From the NCBI GenBank assembly GCA_005889285.1, contig VBFF01000033.1:1-14035 (forward strand): a DNA stretch of 14,035 bases, given 5' to 3'. Positions within the stretch are counted from its first letter, which is position 1. Each line of letters begins with the position of its first letter. Shown here in pieces: positions 1 through 7,460 of the stretch. The notes beneath the pieces are model-generated. The model saw only the letters and a list, made by a program, of their open reading frames with translations. It made no database searches and was not told where the DNA came from. The translations under genes were made by a program, and so were the position numbers. The DNA is from Chloroflexota bacterium. GTDB lineage: Bacteria; Chloroflexota; Dormibacteria; CF-121.

Positions 1-542
1 CCGACCAACCCGGCCGGGCCGTTCGGTTGCGCCGTGAGGTAGACGCCCTCGGTTTCGTAGTCGACGGCGACCCACGAGCTGTCGGTCGGGGGTGTCCCGG
101 GATTGAACGCGCGCGCGGCGCCGGTTGACGAGTCGGCGACATGAATGGGGCTGTTATCGATGGGCGGCAGGTCCGCGTAGGCAAAGTGCTTGCCGTCCGG
201 TGATATCTGGTCGCGCGGGACGGGAAGCCAGCGCTCGACCGCTTTGTCGTAGCTCTTCGACAGAGGGAATGCCGAGCTGTGGGCAAGGGTGACGTTTGCC
301 TTCGGGTCGGACTGGTAGCTCCCGCCCGGGAAGCTCACCCAGCCGGCGTCATTGTCGGTGACCACGGGCAGCTTGCACGTCATTGCCTGGGGGGCTATCG
401 CCGCCGGGCTGGCGGATTCAGTTGGGGCAGCGGTCGGTGAGGGCGATGGTGACGTCGTCGCCGAGCTTTTCAGGGCCGGCTGGCCGCAGGCGCTCATCGA
501 GGCAAACAGCAATAGCGCCGAAACCGAAAGACCCCTCTTCAC
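1..542 (-). CDS. Putative secreted lipoprotein, N-terminal 180 residues (runs off left edge)
   Basis: This open frame begins at a GTG (542-540) and reads without a stop to the window edge. The N-terminus reads MKRGLSVSALLLF..SMSACG: a short basic start, a hydrophobic stretch and a lipobox-like SAC at about residues 17-19, as expected of a signal peptidase II substrate. A Ser/Thr/Pro/Ala-rich linker follows (about residues 25-50). The mature part contains an SPDGKHFAYAD-type strand motif (about residues 114-124), the usual signature of TolB/YVTN/WD-like propeller blades. No ATG or clear Shine-Dalgarno lies upstream in frame, so the GTG is the best start but is not certain. It lies 69 bases downstream of another propeller lipoprotein on the same strand and may be a related surface protein. 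The function is unknown and only the N-terminal part is visible. Confidence 0.75.
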   Translation of the reverse strand, partial: MKRGLSVSALLLFASMSACGQPALKSSATTSPSPSPTAAPTESASPAAIAPQAMTCKLPVVTDNDAGWVSFPGGSYQSDPKANVTLAHSSAFPLSKSYDKAVERWLPVPRDQISPDGKHFAYADLPPIDNSPIHVADSSTGAARAFNPGTPPTDSSWVAVDYETEGVYLTAQPNGPAGLV

Positions 543-567
543 GGCTGGACGTATCGTACGGCAAAAA

Positions 568-606
568 CCCACACCCTACCCTCCCCCGCAAGCGGGGGAG
601 GGTAGA
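568..606 (-). repeat. Long palindromic GC repeat, copy A (hairpin plus G-quadruplex tail)
   Basis: The copy is a 14-bp perfect palindrome (576-589 with 592-605) around a 2-base AA loop. On the minus strand it is followed by a G-rich tail, giving G5-A-G3-TA-G3-TGT-G3. It lies in the 69-base gap between two minus-strand lipoprotein genes, with the G-rich strand co-directional with them. Related copies are at 5335-5373, 6386-6420, 7320-7354, 10597-10631, 10667-10703 and 11071-11105. Confidence 0.9.
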
Positions 607-611
607 GTCTC

Positions 612-1868
612 TTACTTAGGTTCGGCCCAGAGGAGCGCCCAGGGGTTCGCGACGCTTTTGAGCTCGGCGACGGCTCCGGTCGCGGCATCGATCTGCCAGA
701 GCTTGCTCTCGCTGGATTCCGCCACGTAAAGCCATTTGCCGTCCGTGCTCATTCGCATGGTGTCCGGCCGCCACCGGTCGAGGTAGCGGGCACGAACCTT
801 GAGCGTGGCGGTATCGATGGCGACGACGCCGACACTCGCGAAGCTGTAGAGCGTGCGACCGTCGGATGAAAGGGCGGCCCCGCCGATGCGCGCTCCCTTC
901 GCCTCAGCGTCGGTTACAAGACCTCCACCCTGACGTGGAGGGAAATTCATGGCGACGGAAGCGGTGCGCACGATCGCGGGTGGGACGCCGGGGGTCATGA
1001 CGGCGACCTTGCCGAGGGCTTCGTTGGCGGCGTACAGCGTCCGTCCATCGTGGCTGAGGGCCAGCGCCCAGTGGAACTGGCGCTCGATATCGCTTGCCGC
1101 CGTCGATGGCAAGTCGACGCACCAGGCGATCGGTTCGTCGAGGGGAAGCGCGTGGATGAAGGGGCCGCCGTCGCGGATGTAAACGGTGTAGACGTAGTTC
1201 CCGTTGGCGTCGGCGGCGCTGTCGCCGCGGATGCCATTCATCGGTTCGTTGGGTTCGCGCTTGTCCACCACAGGCTGGGGCATGAGCGCGCCCGCCCCGA
1301 CGTCATAGAGCCGAACCTGGTAGTGATTAGCATCCTCCATCTTCTGAATGAGGTAGAGGCTTTTGCCGTCGTTGCTGAGCGCGTCGAACACGAAGTCGCC
1401 GTCAACGCGGATCGTCTTGAAGGAATCGCCGAGTGAGCTCGAGCCCACGAGGAAGTTGGTGACGGAGGGAGAGCTCTTGGTCAGGGCGAGCCACTGGCCG
1501 TTGGGCGAGATGCCCGCGGTGGGCCCCTGAAAGGCGATGTTCGGAAGGCTATAGCCGGATGGAATCGTCGTCTGCGCGATCGTTCGGCCCGATGCCGGGT
1601 CGATCGCCTTCAGCTGGGCGCTGCCGGTGAGCTGGGTGACGACGTAGTAGCGCGACCAGTCGGCCGCGGGCGTCCCGATGGGCAGCTCGCGCACCACGGT
1701 GCCGGTGCCGGAATCGAGCACCTTGACGCTCTCGCCTGCGTTGGAGAACCCACCCTCGAGGAAGATCAGGTAGCCGGGCGCCGCGGGATGGGTGGTGGCG
1801 TTCGCGCGGCCGCAAGCGGTCAGGATCGAAACGGTCAGGATCAGCAGCGCGATCAGGCGACTCGTCAT
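612..1868 (-). CDS. YVTN-type beta-propeller lipoprotein
   Basis: This 418-residue secreted protein begins with MTSRLIALLILTVSILTAC, a signal peptide ending in a canonical LTAC lipobox (Cys19), so it is probably lipid-anchored outside the membrane. The rest looks like a beta-propeller, with repeated blade motifs near residues 120-128 (SPNGQWLAL), 164-172 (LSNDGKSLY), 271-280 (LSHDGRTLYA), 333-341 (LSSDGRTLY) and 373-382 (STDGKWLYVA). Such domains usually bind partners or sugars, or act as scaffolds; no catalytic residue is evident. I chose the ATG at 1868 over the GTG at 1874 because GGAGGT (1880-1875) sits six bases before the ATG but directly abuts the GTG. It follows the GH5 gene by 51 bases, probably in one transcript, and the next downstream gene is also a lipoprotein. 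The role in the polysaccharide locus is inferred from position only. Confidence 0.85.
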   Translation of the reverse strand: MTSRLIALLILTVSILTACGRANATTHPAAPGYLIFLEGGFSNAGESVKVLDSGTGTVVRELPIGTPAADWSRYYVVTQLTGSAQLKAIDPASGRTIAQTTIPSGYSLPNIAFQGPTAGISPNGQWLALTKSSPSVTNFLVGSSSLGDSFKTIRVDGDFVFDALSNDGKSLYLIQKMEDANHYQVRLYDVGAGALMPQPVVDKREPNEPMNGIRGDSAADANGNYVYTVYIRDGGPFIHALPLDEPIAWCVDLPSTAASDIERQFHWALALSHDGRTLYAANEALGKVAVMTPGVPPAIVRTASVAMNFPPRQGGGLVTDAEAKGARIGGAALSSDGRTLYSFASVGVVAIDTATLKVRARYLDRWRPDTMRMSTDGKWLYVAESSESKLWQIDAATGAVAELKSVANPWALLWAEPK

Positions 1869-1874
1869 GGACAC

Positions 1875-1880
1875 ACCTCC
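1875..1880 (-). promoter_or_regulatory. Shine-Dalgarno that decides the start of the propeller lipoprotein
   Basis: GGAGGT reads on the minus strand from 1880 to 1875. It is 6 bases from the ATG at 1868 and 0 bases from the in-frame GTG at 1874, which favours the ATG. Confidence 0.8.
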
Positions 1881-1919
1881 GGACCCTATACAGCCGGAGG
1901 AAGGGTTCGGTTCCCCCGG

Positions 1920-3023
1920 CTAGCGGGAGCGACGCCAGCAGAGCGGGCAGCTCGGCGCGGTCGGAGGGCCGACGATCCGGCGCGCTGGCGCCGACAACGC
2001 CCGGAGGTGATCCCTGAATCCAGTCCCGAACGCCGTGGCGGTCCCGTCGTAGTTGCTGATCAGCGCCGGTCCGCTGGCGCAATCCCAGGTGTCCCAGGTC
2101 CATCCCAGGTAGGAGATCGCCTGGGCGTCCGCCCAGCTCATGTACTGATCGATGTAGCCGTGGCCACAGTCGTCCTCACCCAGTTCACCGGTTACCACCG
2201 GAACCTGTGCGGCGAGGGGCGCGACCGTGTTCGTCCAGCAGGTTGGATCGCAGACATTGAAGTTGTAGTTGTGGAAGGAGGCGACCAGCGCATTGGCCGG
2301 GTCTAACGGTTTGTTCACGGACCAGCCGCTGAGGTCGTTGGACCAGGCCAGGCCGCCGGACATGATCGGTTGAGTCGCGCCCGTCGATCGCACGGCCGTA
2401 ACGAGGGATTGCATGCCCGCCGTCGGCCAGCCCGGCGACGTGCAGCCATTGCGCCAGCACGACCAGCTGACGTCGTGCGGCTCGTTGTAGAGGTCGAAGA
2501 GGACCGCCGGATCCGACTTGAAGACGGACGCGACCGAGGTCCAGAAGGCGGGGGCGTGGTCGGCATCCGGCATCACCTGCTGGCCGGTTGCCTTGGTTGT
2601 CCCGGGCGCATTCCAGTGGAGGTCGAGGATGGCGTACAGCCCGTATTGATGGAGCAGCTTGACGTAAGACTGGATCGCGGCCTGGTAGGGCGTGCCGCCG
2701 TAACCGGGAGCGACGCCGTTGATGTTGAGCCAGCAGTCCTCGTTCATCGGGATGCGCACGGCGTTGATGTGCCAGGCGGCCATCGCCGCGACGGAGGTCG
2801 CGTCGTTGGGGCCGTCGAAGATGCCCCAGCCCTGGATGCAGGCGTACTCCGTTCCCGATCGGTTGACGCCGAGCAACCGGATGGCCTGGCCGCTGCCATT
2901 AACGAGGTGGTTGCCGGACACCCCGATCGAGAGTGGCGCGGTGGCGGGAGGGCCGGGTGCCGGCGGCGGCGGCAGCAGGAGGGCGAACGCCGAAAACGCC
3001 ACAACGAACGCGCGTGGGCCCAT
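1920..3023 (-). CDS. Secreted glycoside hydrolase family 5 (cellulase-like) enzyme
   Basis: This 367-residue protein has an N-terminal hydrophobic signal segment (residues 5-17) and a Pro-rich linker (18-30), followed by a GH5-type (beta/alpha)8 catalytic domain. Visible GH5 landmarks are VRIPMNE (89-95), DLHW (134-137), LYNEP with the acid/base Glu181, HNYN (251-254), TGELGE with the nucleophile Glu280, and the substrate-stacking GWTWDTW (307-313). GH5 enzymes cleave beta-1,4 or beta-1,3/1,6 glucans, mannans and related polymers with retention of configuration; the exact substrate cannot be read here. Several cysteines suggest disulfides in an exported protein. The 17-residue tail after the barrel is Pro/Cys/Arg-rich. 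A GGAGG lies only one base before the ATG at 3023, an unusually short spacing, so the start is moderately certain. It follows the UDP-xylose pathway genes by 42 bases and may trim or release a polysaccharide made by this locus. Confidence 0.9.
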   Translation of the reverse strand: MGPRAFVVAFSAFALLLPPPPAPGPPATAPLSIGVSGNHLVNGSGQAIRLLGVNRSGTEYACIQGWGIFDGPNDATSVAAMAAWHINAVRIPMNEDCWLNINGVAPGYGGTPYQAAIQSYVKLLHQYGLYAILDLHWNAPGTTKATGQQVMPDADHAPAFWTSVASVFKSDPAVLFDLYNEPHDVSWSCWRNGCTSPGWPTAGMQSLVTAVRSTGATQPIMSGGLAWSNDLSGWSVNKPLDPANALVASFHNYNFNVCDPTCWTNTVAPLAAQVPVVTGELGEDDCGHGYIDQYMSWADAQAISYLGWTWDTWDCASGPALISNYDGTATAFGTGFRDHLRALSAPARRIVGPPTAPSCPLCWRRSR

Positions 3024-3065
3024 GCCTCCAGTTAGCCAGCCGGCCGGATCAAAGGCAATGCGAGG

Positions 3066-4052
3066 TCAGTAACCAGGCGGTGACAGCCGTTCGCGGAAGT
3101 AGGCGATCGTTTTGGTCAGGCCGGCATCGAGCGAGGTTCGCGGCTGCCAGTTGAGGAGTTTCCGGGCGCGCGTCAGATCCGGGCGGCGCTGCCGTGGATC
3201 GTCCTCGGGCAGCGGCTTGAAGACGATCTCGCTGGAGCTCCCGCTGAGGTCGCGGATGCGGGTGGCGAGTTGGAGCATGGTGACCTCGTCGTCCGTCCCG
3301 AGGTTGACCGGCTCGGCGTATTCCGTCCCCAGCAGGCGAACGATGCCCTCGATGAGGTCGTCGACGTAGCAGAGGCTGCGCGTCTGCGAGCCGTCGCCAT
3401 ACACCGTGAGGGGTTGGTTCTGGAGCGCCTGGGTCAGGAAGTTGGGGACCGCCCGCCCGTCATCGATTCGCATCCGAGGACCGAAGGTATTAAAGATGCG
3501 AACGATGCGGGTCTTCATTCCGTGCGTGCGGTGATAAGCCATGGTGAAGGCCTCGGCGGCGCGCTTCGCTTCGTCGTACACCGCGCGCGGGCCGATGGGG
3601 CTGACGTTGCCCCAGTAGGTTTCCGGCTGTGGATGCACCGTCGGATCGCCGTAGACCTCGGAGGTGGAGGCAAGGAAGAAGGTCGCGCCCTTGGCGCGTG
3701 CCAGACCCAGCATGTTGTGGGTGCCGAGCGTGCCGACCTTCAGGGTCGCGATCGGGTGATCCGCGTAGTCGGTGGGGGAAGCCGGTGAGGCGAAATGCAG
3801 CACGGCATCGACCGTGTCTTCGAGGTAGAGCGGCTCACTGACGTTGTGCTGCATCGACTCGAACGACTTGTGCTGGCGCAACTGGGCGATGTTCGCGGCC
3901 GTCCCGGTCACCAGGTTGTCGACACACACGACCTGCCAGCCGTCTGCCAGGAGCCGCTCGCAGAGGTGCGATCCGAGAAAACCCGCGCCGCCCGTGACGA
4001 CCGCCCGCAATTTAGGAGCGGCCGACGCCGCGGTAGACGAAGCCGCGTTCAC
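3066..4052 (-). CDS. uxs: UDP-glucuronate decarboxylase (UDP-xylose synthase), extended SDR
   Basis: It converts UDP-glucuronic acid to UDP-xylose with bound NAD+ in the cytoplasm. The 328-residue protein has the nucleotide-binding [10 protein letters not shown] (21-30), HFASPASP (86-93), TSEVYGDP (130-137) and the catalytic Tyr159-x3-Lys163 within [12 protein letters not shown]. It also has [19 protein letters not shown] and [15 protein letters not shown] further on. The [13 protein letters not shown] and DDGR blocks are characteristic of UXS rather than of RmlB or GalE. The GTG start at 4052 lies inside the 3' end of ugd (41-base overlap) and has an AGGA six bases upstream. A later in-frame TTG at 4010 starts just after the ugd stop but has no ribosome site. 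The overlap implies translational coupling: ugd makes UDP-glucuronate and this enzyme uses it. Confidence 0.9.
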   Translation of the reverse strand: MNAASSTAASAAPKLRAVVTGGAGFLGSHLCERLLADGWQVVCVDNLVTGTAANIAQLRQHKSFESMQHNVSEPLYLEDTVDAVLHFASPASPTDYADHPIATLKVGTLGTHNMLGLARAKGATFFLASTSEVYGDPTVHPQPETYWGNVSPIGPRAVYDEAKRAAEAFTMAYHRTHGMKTRIVRIFNTFGPRMRIDDGRAVPNFLTQALQNQPLTVYGDGSQTRSLCYVDDLIEGIVRLLGTEYAEPVNLGTDDEVTMLQLATRIRDLSGSSSEIVFKPLPEDDPRQRRPDLTRARKLLNWQPRTSLDAGLTKTIAYFRERLSPPGY

Positions 4053-5307
4053 GCATCGTCCTGGGGTCGAAGATGTTGCGACCGTCGACGATGACCGGGC
4101 GGCGCATCAGGCTCTTGATGCGATCGAGGTCGAGCTGGCGAAATTCGTCCCACTCGGTGACGACCAGGAGGGCATCGGCCCCGGTCGCCACGGCATAGGC
4201 GTCCTTGCAATACGCGATCGAATTCATCTGTGCCTTGAGGACCGGCATCGCCTTGGGATCGTAGGCGCGGACGTCGGCGCCTTTCTGCAGGAGGTTCTCG
4301 ATGACATCAATCGCCGGCGACTCACGGACGTCGTCGGTGTTGGGTTTATACGAGAGGCCCAGCAACCCGATGACCTGGCCTCGCAGGCCGCCGAGTACCT
4401 CGCGCAGTTTCTCGACGACGAGGGTGCGCTGGTCGAGGTTGATCTCCATGACGGCGTCGAGGAGCTCGGGGTGATAGCCCATCGTCTCAGCCATCCGGGC
4501 CAGCGCCTTGACGTCCTTGGGAAAGCAAGAACCGCCGTAGCCGATCCCCGCATCCAGAAAGAGGGGACCGATGCGGCGGTCCATCCCCATGCCTTCGGAG
4601 ACCACCTTGACATCGGCATCAACGCGCTCGCAGATGCGCGCCATCTCGTTGATGAAGGAGATACGGGTCGCAAGAAATGCGTTGGAGGCGTACTTGATCA
4701 TCTCGGCGGTGTGCAGGTCCGTGATCAGGATCTTGGTGTCGAGCGCGCTGTAGAGCGCGGCGACGGCGCGGGCGGCGGGCTCATCATGCGAGCCGAAGAC
4801 CAGCCGGTCTGGATGCATGAAGTCGTGGATGGCACTGCCTTCGCGAAGAAACTCAGGGTTGGAGACGACGTGAAACGGGATCTCGTTTCCGAGGCTCTCG
4901 CCGACGATGCGGGCGACGATATTCCCCGTGCCAATCGGCACCGTGCTCTTGTTGACGATGGTGACCGACTTTTTCATCGCGCCCGCGATGGCCTTGGCCG
5001 CCTGCTTGACGTAGACGAGATCCGCCTCACCCCGCCGACCGGGGGGCGTACCGACGGCGATGAAGACGAAGTCGGCGGCCGGGATTGCCTCGCGATAATC
5101 GCCGGTGAAGACGAGCCGGCCACTCTTCTGGGTCTCCTGCATCAGCTCTTCGAGGCCGGGCTCGTAGATGGTGGCCTCGCCGGACCTGAGCCGCGCAACT
5201 TTCGCCTCGTCGATGTCGACCCCGATCACCTGGTGGCCGAGCTTGGCCAGGCAGACGGCGGTCGTCAATCCGACGTAACCGGTGCCGATCACCGCAATTG
5301 CACTCAT
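4012..5307 (-). CDS. ugd: UDP-glucose 6-dehydrogenase
   Basis: It oxidises UDP-glucose to UDP-glucuronate using two NAD+. The 431-residue protein has an N-terminal NAD-binding motif (GTGYVGL, residues 8-14), the VGTPPG segment (85-90), NKSTVPIGT (119-127), the central [12 protein letters not shown] block with Lys205, and the catalytic Cys261 in [10 protein letters not shown], with Asp265. The C-terminal UDP-binding domain contains [17 protein letters not shown] start at the ATG at 5307 ([13 protein letters not shown]). The frame can be extended to 5382, but those 25 codons come from an intergenic palindromic repeat (5335-5373) and precede the usual family N-terminus. It heads a minus-strand block continuing into UDP-xylose synthase and GH5, consistent with synthesis of a xylose- or uronate-containing surface glycan. 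It is divergent from the RmlB-like gene at 5412. Confidence 0.95.
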   Translation of the reverse strand: MSAIAVIGTGYVGLTTAVCLAKLGHQVIGVDIDEAKVARLRSGEATIYEPGLEELMQETQKSGRLVFTGDYREAIPAADFVFIAVGTPPGRRGEADLVYVKQAAKAIAGAMKKSVTIVNKSTVPIGTGNIVARIVGESLGNEIPFHVVSNPEFLREGSAIHDFMHPDRLVFGSHDEPAARAVAALYSALDTKILITDLHTAEMIKYASNAFLATRISFINEMARICERVDADVKVVSEGMGMDRRIGPLFLDAGIGYGGSCFPKDVKALARMAETMGYHPELLDAVMEINLDQRTLVVEKLREVLGGLRGQVIGLLGLSYKPNTDDVRESPAIDVIENLLQKGADVRAYDPKAMPVLKAQMNSIAYCKDAYAVATGADALLVVTEWDEFRQLDLDRIKSLMRRPVIVDGRNIFDPRTMRERGFVYRGVGRS

Positions 5308-5334
5308 CGCCCTGCAGAGTGTAACGAAGGGATT

Positions 5335-5373
5335 CCCCCCACCCTGACCCTCCCCCGCGAGCGCGGCCAGGGG
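5335..5373 (-). repeat. Long GC repeat, copy B (degenerate hairpin, intact G-tract tail)
   Basis: The minus strand shows G5-A-G3-TCA-G3-T-G6, matching the repeat tail, but the first palindrome arm is degraded (GGCCGCGC in place of the usual C-run). It lies in the 104-base gap between divergent ugd and the RmlB-like gene. It ends 27 bases before the ugd ATG, so it may lie in the ugd leader RNA. Promoters for both genes should be in or near this gap, but no convincing -35/-10 pair is visible. Confidence 0.75.
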
Positions 5374-5411
5374 AATGGACAAGATCGCGCAGGGGTCGGC
5401 GTTTTTTGGTC

Positions 5412-6383
5412 ATGGGCAAGCTCCGGATCCGCCACCTCCTCGTCGCCGGTGGCGCCGGATTTCTGGGGTCGGCGTTCGTCCGCGATCGGCTCCGGGCCGA
5501 CCCCGAGATCCTGATCACCGTCCTGGACGCCCTCCGCCGCGCGGGTGCCGAGGCGGACCTGCAGGATGTCGATGATGACCGGCGGTTCACGCTGGTCCAG
5601 GGCGACGTCCGCGACCGGGCGGTGGTCGAACGACTGGCCGCGTCGGTCGACGCCACCATCAACTTTGCCAGCGAGGAGTTCACTGAGAGTGGCGTCGCGG
5701 ATGGGCCGGCCCTCGCGCGGACCGACATCGAGGGCACCGCGGTGCTGCTCGAGGCGGCCCGCAAGTTCCAGCACCAGCGCTTCCTGCTGGTCAGCAGCGG
5801 CGAGGTCTACGGGCCGTTGAAGGCGGCCGCCAATCGCGAGGAGGATCGGCTCGCTCCCACAAGCCTGCCGGCCTCGGTGCGGGCCGCCGCCGAGACCCTG
5901 GCCGGCGCCTACCAGGCCAGCTACGGGGTCCCCGTTCTGATTACGCGCGCGGCCACCGCCTATGGCCCGCGCCAGCCGGTCAACCAGTTCGTTGCGGGCC
6001 TGATCACGAGCGCGCTGAGCGGGCAGACAGTCTTCATCGCGGGCAACGGCTCGGCGACGCGCGACTACCTGCACGTCGATGACCAGGTGGCGGGGATCGC
6101 GCGCGTCCTGTGGAAGGGTGAGCCGGGCACGGTCTACAACATCGGCGACGGGGTTCAGATCAGTGGCAGCCAGCTGGCCGAGACGATCCTCGACGCCTGC
6201 GGCAAGGCTTCCTCGCTCAAGCGGCTCACCAGGGAGGGCCAGGGCTGGTCGTATGCGGTCGATCCTCGACGGATGCGGCCCCTCGGTTGGGACCCGCTGG
6301 TCAGGTTCCCCGAGGGGATCCGGCAGACGGTGGACTGGTACCGGCGCAACGAAGCCTGGTGGCGCTTGCGCAAGACCGCATAG
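5412..6383 (+). CDS. RmlB-like extended SDR protein with replaced catalytic Tyr/Lys
   Basis: It resembles dTDP-glucose 4,6-dehydratase/epimerase proteins: GGAGFLGS near the N-terminus, VQGDVRD, INFASEE, VSSGEVYGPL, RAATAYGPRQ, GNGSATRDYLHVDD and TVYNIGDG occur in the family order. From the ATG at 5412 it is 323 residues; a TTG six bases earlier is also in frame. No good ribosome site precedes either. The usual P-S-S-P-Y-S-A-S-K-A segment reads P-T-S-L-P-A-S-V-R-A here, so the catalytic Tyr is Pro and the Lys is Arg (about residues 153 and 157 from this ATG). The usual Thr-Asp-Glu triad is Ser-Gly-Glu. The fold and NAD site look intact, so it may be a binding or regulatory protein, or catalyse something different. 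It is divergent from ugd, which places it in the same sugar-nucleotide locus. Confidence 0.85.
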   Translation: MGKLRIRHLLVAGGAGFLGSAFVRDRLRADPEILITVLDALRRAGAEADLQDVDDDRRFTLVQGDVRDRAVVERLAASVDATINFASEEFTESGVADGPALARTDIEGTAVLLEAARKFQHQRFLLVSSGEVYGPLKAAANREEDRLAPTSLPASVRAAAETLAGAYQASYGVPVLITRAATAYGPRQPVNQFVAGLITSALSGQTVFIAGNGSATRDYLHVDDQVAGIARVLWKGEPGTVYNIGDGVQISGSQLAETILDACGKASSLKRLTREGQGWSYAVDPRRMRPLGWDPLVRFPEGIRQTVDWYRRNEAWWRLRKTA

Positions 6384-6385
6384 AT

Positions 6386-6420
6386 CTCTCTCCCGCTTGC
6401 GGGGGAGGGCAGGGTGGGGG
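6386..6420 (+). repeat. Long GC repeat, copy C
   Basis: The copy has hairpin arms CTCTCTCCCGC and GCGGGGGAGGG around TT, then a tail giving G5-A-G3-CA-G3-T-G5 on the plus strand. Both departures from the perfect palindrome are C-to-T in the left arm, which still allow G-U pairs in a plus-strand RNA. It lies just after the SDR gene stop and is convergent with the cold-shock gene terminator. Confidence 0.85.
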
Positions 6421-6421
6421 C

Positions 6422-6450
6422 AAAAAAGAAGGGCGCCCCGCAGGGCGCCC
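6422..6450 (-). terminator. Intrinsic terminator of the minus-strand cold-shock gene
   Basis: GGGCGCCC occurs at 6443-6450 and again at 6431-6438. The motif is self-complementary, so it forms an 8-bp stem around a 4-base loop. On the minus strand it is followed by TTCTTTTTT. It lies 21 bases past the stop codon of the gene ending at 6471. Confidence 0.92.
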
Positions 6451-6470
6451 GGTCGAATGTCGAGTCCCGC

Positions 6471-6674
6471 CTAGGCGGCGCGAACGTGGTTCGCTCGCGG
6501 TCCCTTCTGGCTCTGCTCGATGTCGAAGCTGACGGCCTCGCCACCGCGCAGGCTGTCGAAGTTCAGGGAGGTGTCAACACCACTCTGATGGAAGAAGTAT
6601 TCCTTGCCATCATCGGCGGCGATGAACCCAAATCCGCGGTCGGACACGATTTTCTTTACGGTGCCTTTTGGCAT
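6471..6674 (-). CDS. Cold-shock domain protein (CspA family), copy 1
   Basis: This 67-residue single cold-shock domain binds single-stranded RNA/DNA as an RNA chaperone or antiterminator. RNP1 is RGFGFI (residues 13-18) and RNP2 is YFFHQS (26-31). The C-terminal SQKGPRANHV matches the family end. The early aromatic of CspA (KWFN) is replaced by KKIV, a variant also found in the second copy at 7476. Start ATG 6674 is preceded by AGGAGGAG (6690-6683). A longer frame running through from 7679 is an artefact of reading through the neighbour and its repeats. It has its own terminator and a structured leader (6691-6780) similar to that of copy 2. The two differ at many residues, so they are old or diverged paralogues. 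Confidence 0.95.
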   Translation of the reverse strand: MPKGTVKKIVSDRGFGFIAADDGKEYFFHQSGVDTSLNFDSLRGGEAVSFDIEQSQKGPRANHVRAA

Positions 6675-6690
6675 TGCCCGTTCTCCTCCT

Positions 6691-6780
6691 CTCGAACACC
6701 GAATTGAACGCATCGGCCCTGTTCGAGAGAGAAGAATGCCGGCCGCACGCGAGATCACCCGAAGGCCGGGCGAACGGGTG
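6691..6780 (-). promoter_or_regulatory. Structured leader of cold-shock gene copy 1
   Basis: Read on the minus strand, CACCCG (6780-6775) can pair with CGGGTG (6761-6756). CTCGAACA (6727-6720) then pairs perfectly with TGTTCGAG (6698-6691), enclosing 21 bases with a small CCGA/TCGG inner stem. The second helix directly abuts the AGGAGGAG ribosome site. The copy 2 leader has the same order of elements and shares CTCGAACAGG. A cold-responsive RNA structure is inferred; transcription of the region is not shown. Confidence 0.55.
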
Positions 6781-6821
6781 TACTTTAGCACACTCCCCCG
6801 CCGGGGGCCAGAATAGCGCTC

Positions 6822-7274
6822 ATGAGCTGGTACAGCCTGCTGAAGTTCGTTCACGTGCTGCTGGCGATCACGGCGGTCGGCAGCAACATTACCTATGCAG
6901 CCTGGAATATCCGAGGCGCCCGCGAGCCGCAACACCTCGCCTTCGCCCTGAAGGGGATCAAATTCCTCGATAACCGGGTGGCGAACCCCGCCTACGGGCT
7001 CCTCCTGCTGACCGGCTTGATCCTGGTCGCGGTCGGGAAGTGGGGGCTGAGGGGCTGGATTGTCGCCGGCCTGATTCTTTTCGTGGTCCTGATCGTGGTC
7101 GCCGTGGGGTTCTACTCGCGGGTGACGACGCGGCAGATCCAGGCGCTCGAGACGGCGGGCGAGGCTTCGCCGCCCTACCAGCAGCTGGCGGGGCAGGCGC
7201 GGATCTACGGCATCGTCAGCGGGGTGATCGCCCTCGCCATCGTCTTCATGATGGTCGTCAAGCCTTTCCCCTAA
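6822..7274 (+). CDS. Small integral membrane protein, DUF2269-like
   Basis: This 150-residue protein has four predicted membrane helices: about residues 4-28 (beginning YSLLKFVHVLLAI), 54-72, 77-98 and 128-146. The opening LLKFVHVLLAITAVGSN, with a conserved-looking His in helix 1, resembles the DUF2269 family of predicted membrane proteins, whose function is not known to me. The stretch between helices 3 and 4 (about residues 99-127) is polar, with RVTTRQIQ. The ATG at 6822 has only a weak upstream purine run. It is divergent from cold-shock copy 1 and is followed, after repeat copy D, by cold-shock copy 2. Its placement between the two cold-shock genes may be coincidental. Family assignment is from recall of the pattern and is moderately sure; the coding call is firm because of length, hydrophobic pattern and context. 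Confidence 0.8.
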   Translation: MSWYSLLKFVHVLLAITAVGSNITYAAWNIRGAREPQHLAFALKGIKFLDNRVANPAYGLLLLTGLILVAVGKWGLRGWIVAGLILFVVLIVVAVGFYSRVTTRQIQALETAGEASPPYQQLAGQARIYGIVSGVIALAIVFMMVVKPFP

Positions 7275-7282
7275 GACCATTT

Positions 7283-7354
7283 CCCTCCCCCGCGTGGGCG
7301 GGAGAGTACGGGCCTTTTTCCCTCCCCCGCGTGCGGGGGAGGGTAGGGTGGGGG
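7283..7354 (+). repeat. Composite GC repeat, copy D (short hairpin, T-rich spacer, long hairpin plus G-tail)
   Basis: A short, imperfect hairpin (7283-7306) and a CCTTTTT spacer are followed by the long unit. The long unit has an 11-bp perfect stem, 7320-7330 with 7333-7343 (loop GT), and then the tail to 7354, giving G5-A-G3-TA-G3-T-G5. It fills most of the gap after the DUF2269-like gene and stands upstream of the cold-shock copy 2 leader. The hairpin plus T-run may also terminate the upstream transcript. Confidence 0.9.
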
Positions 7355-7385
7355 TTTGAACCGCTTCCGCACTGGGTACTCTCCT

Positions 7386-7459
7386 AGCGCACCCACTCGG
7401 GGTGCGCTCGCCGGGCCCCGCTCGAACAGGCCTCGACAGCGCGAGGCAGTACGTTCGGG
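7386..7459 (+). promoter_or_regulatory. Structured leader of cold-shock gene copy 2
   Basis: AGCGCACCC (7386-7394) pairs perfectly with GGGTGCGCT (7400-7408) around a 5-base loop. Then CTCGAAC (7421-7427) pairs with GTTCGGG (7453-7459), one pair being T-G. Inside is a nested perfect GCCTCG/CGAGGC stem (7430-7435 with 7442-7447). The second helix ends one base before the AAGGAGGT ribosome site (7461-7468). Architecture, motif CTCGAACAGG and distance to the ATG (55 versus 53 bases) match the leader of copy 1. Confidence 0.6.
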
Positions 7460-7460
7460 A

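Noticed and set aside
5308..5382. N-terminal extension of ugd
   Set aside because: The extra 25 codons translate repeat copy B, while family N-termini begin at the [13 protein letters not shown] position.
3844..5514. A 556-codon plus-strand open frame
   Set aside because: It is antisense to ugd and the start of uxs and passes through repeat copy B. It shows no recognisable domain.
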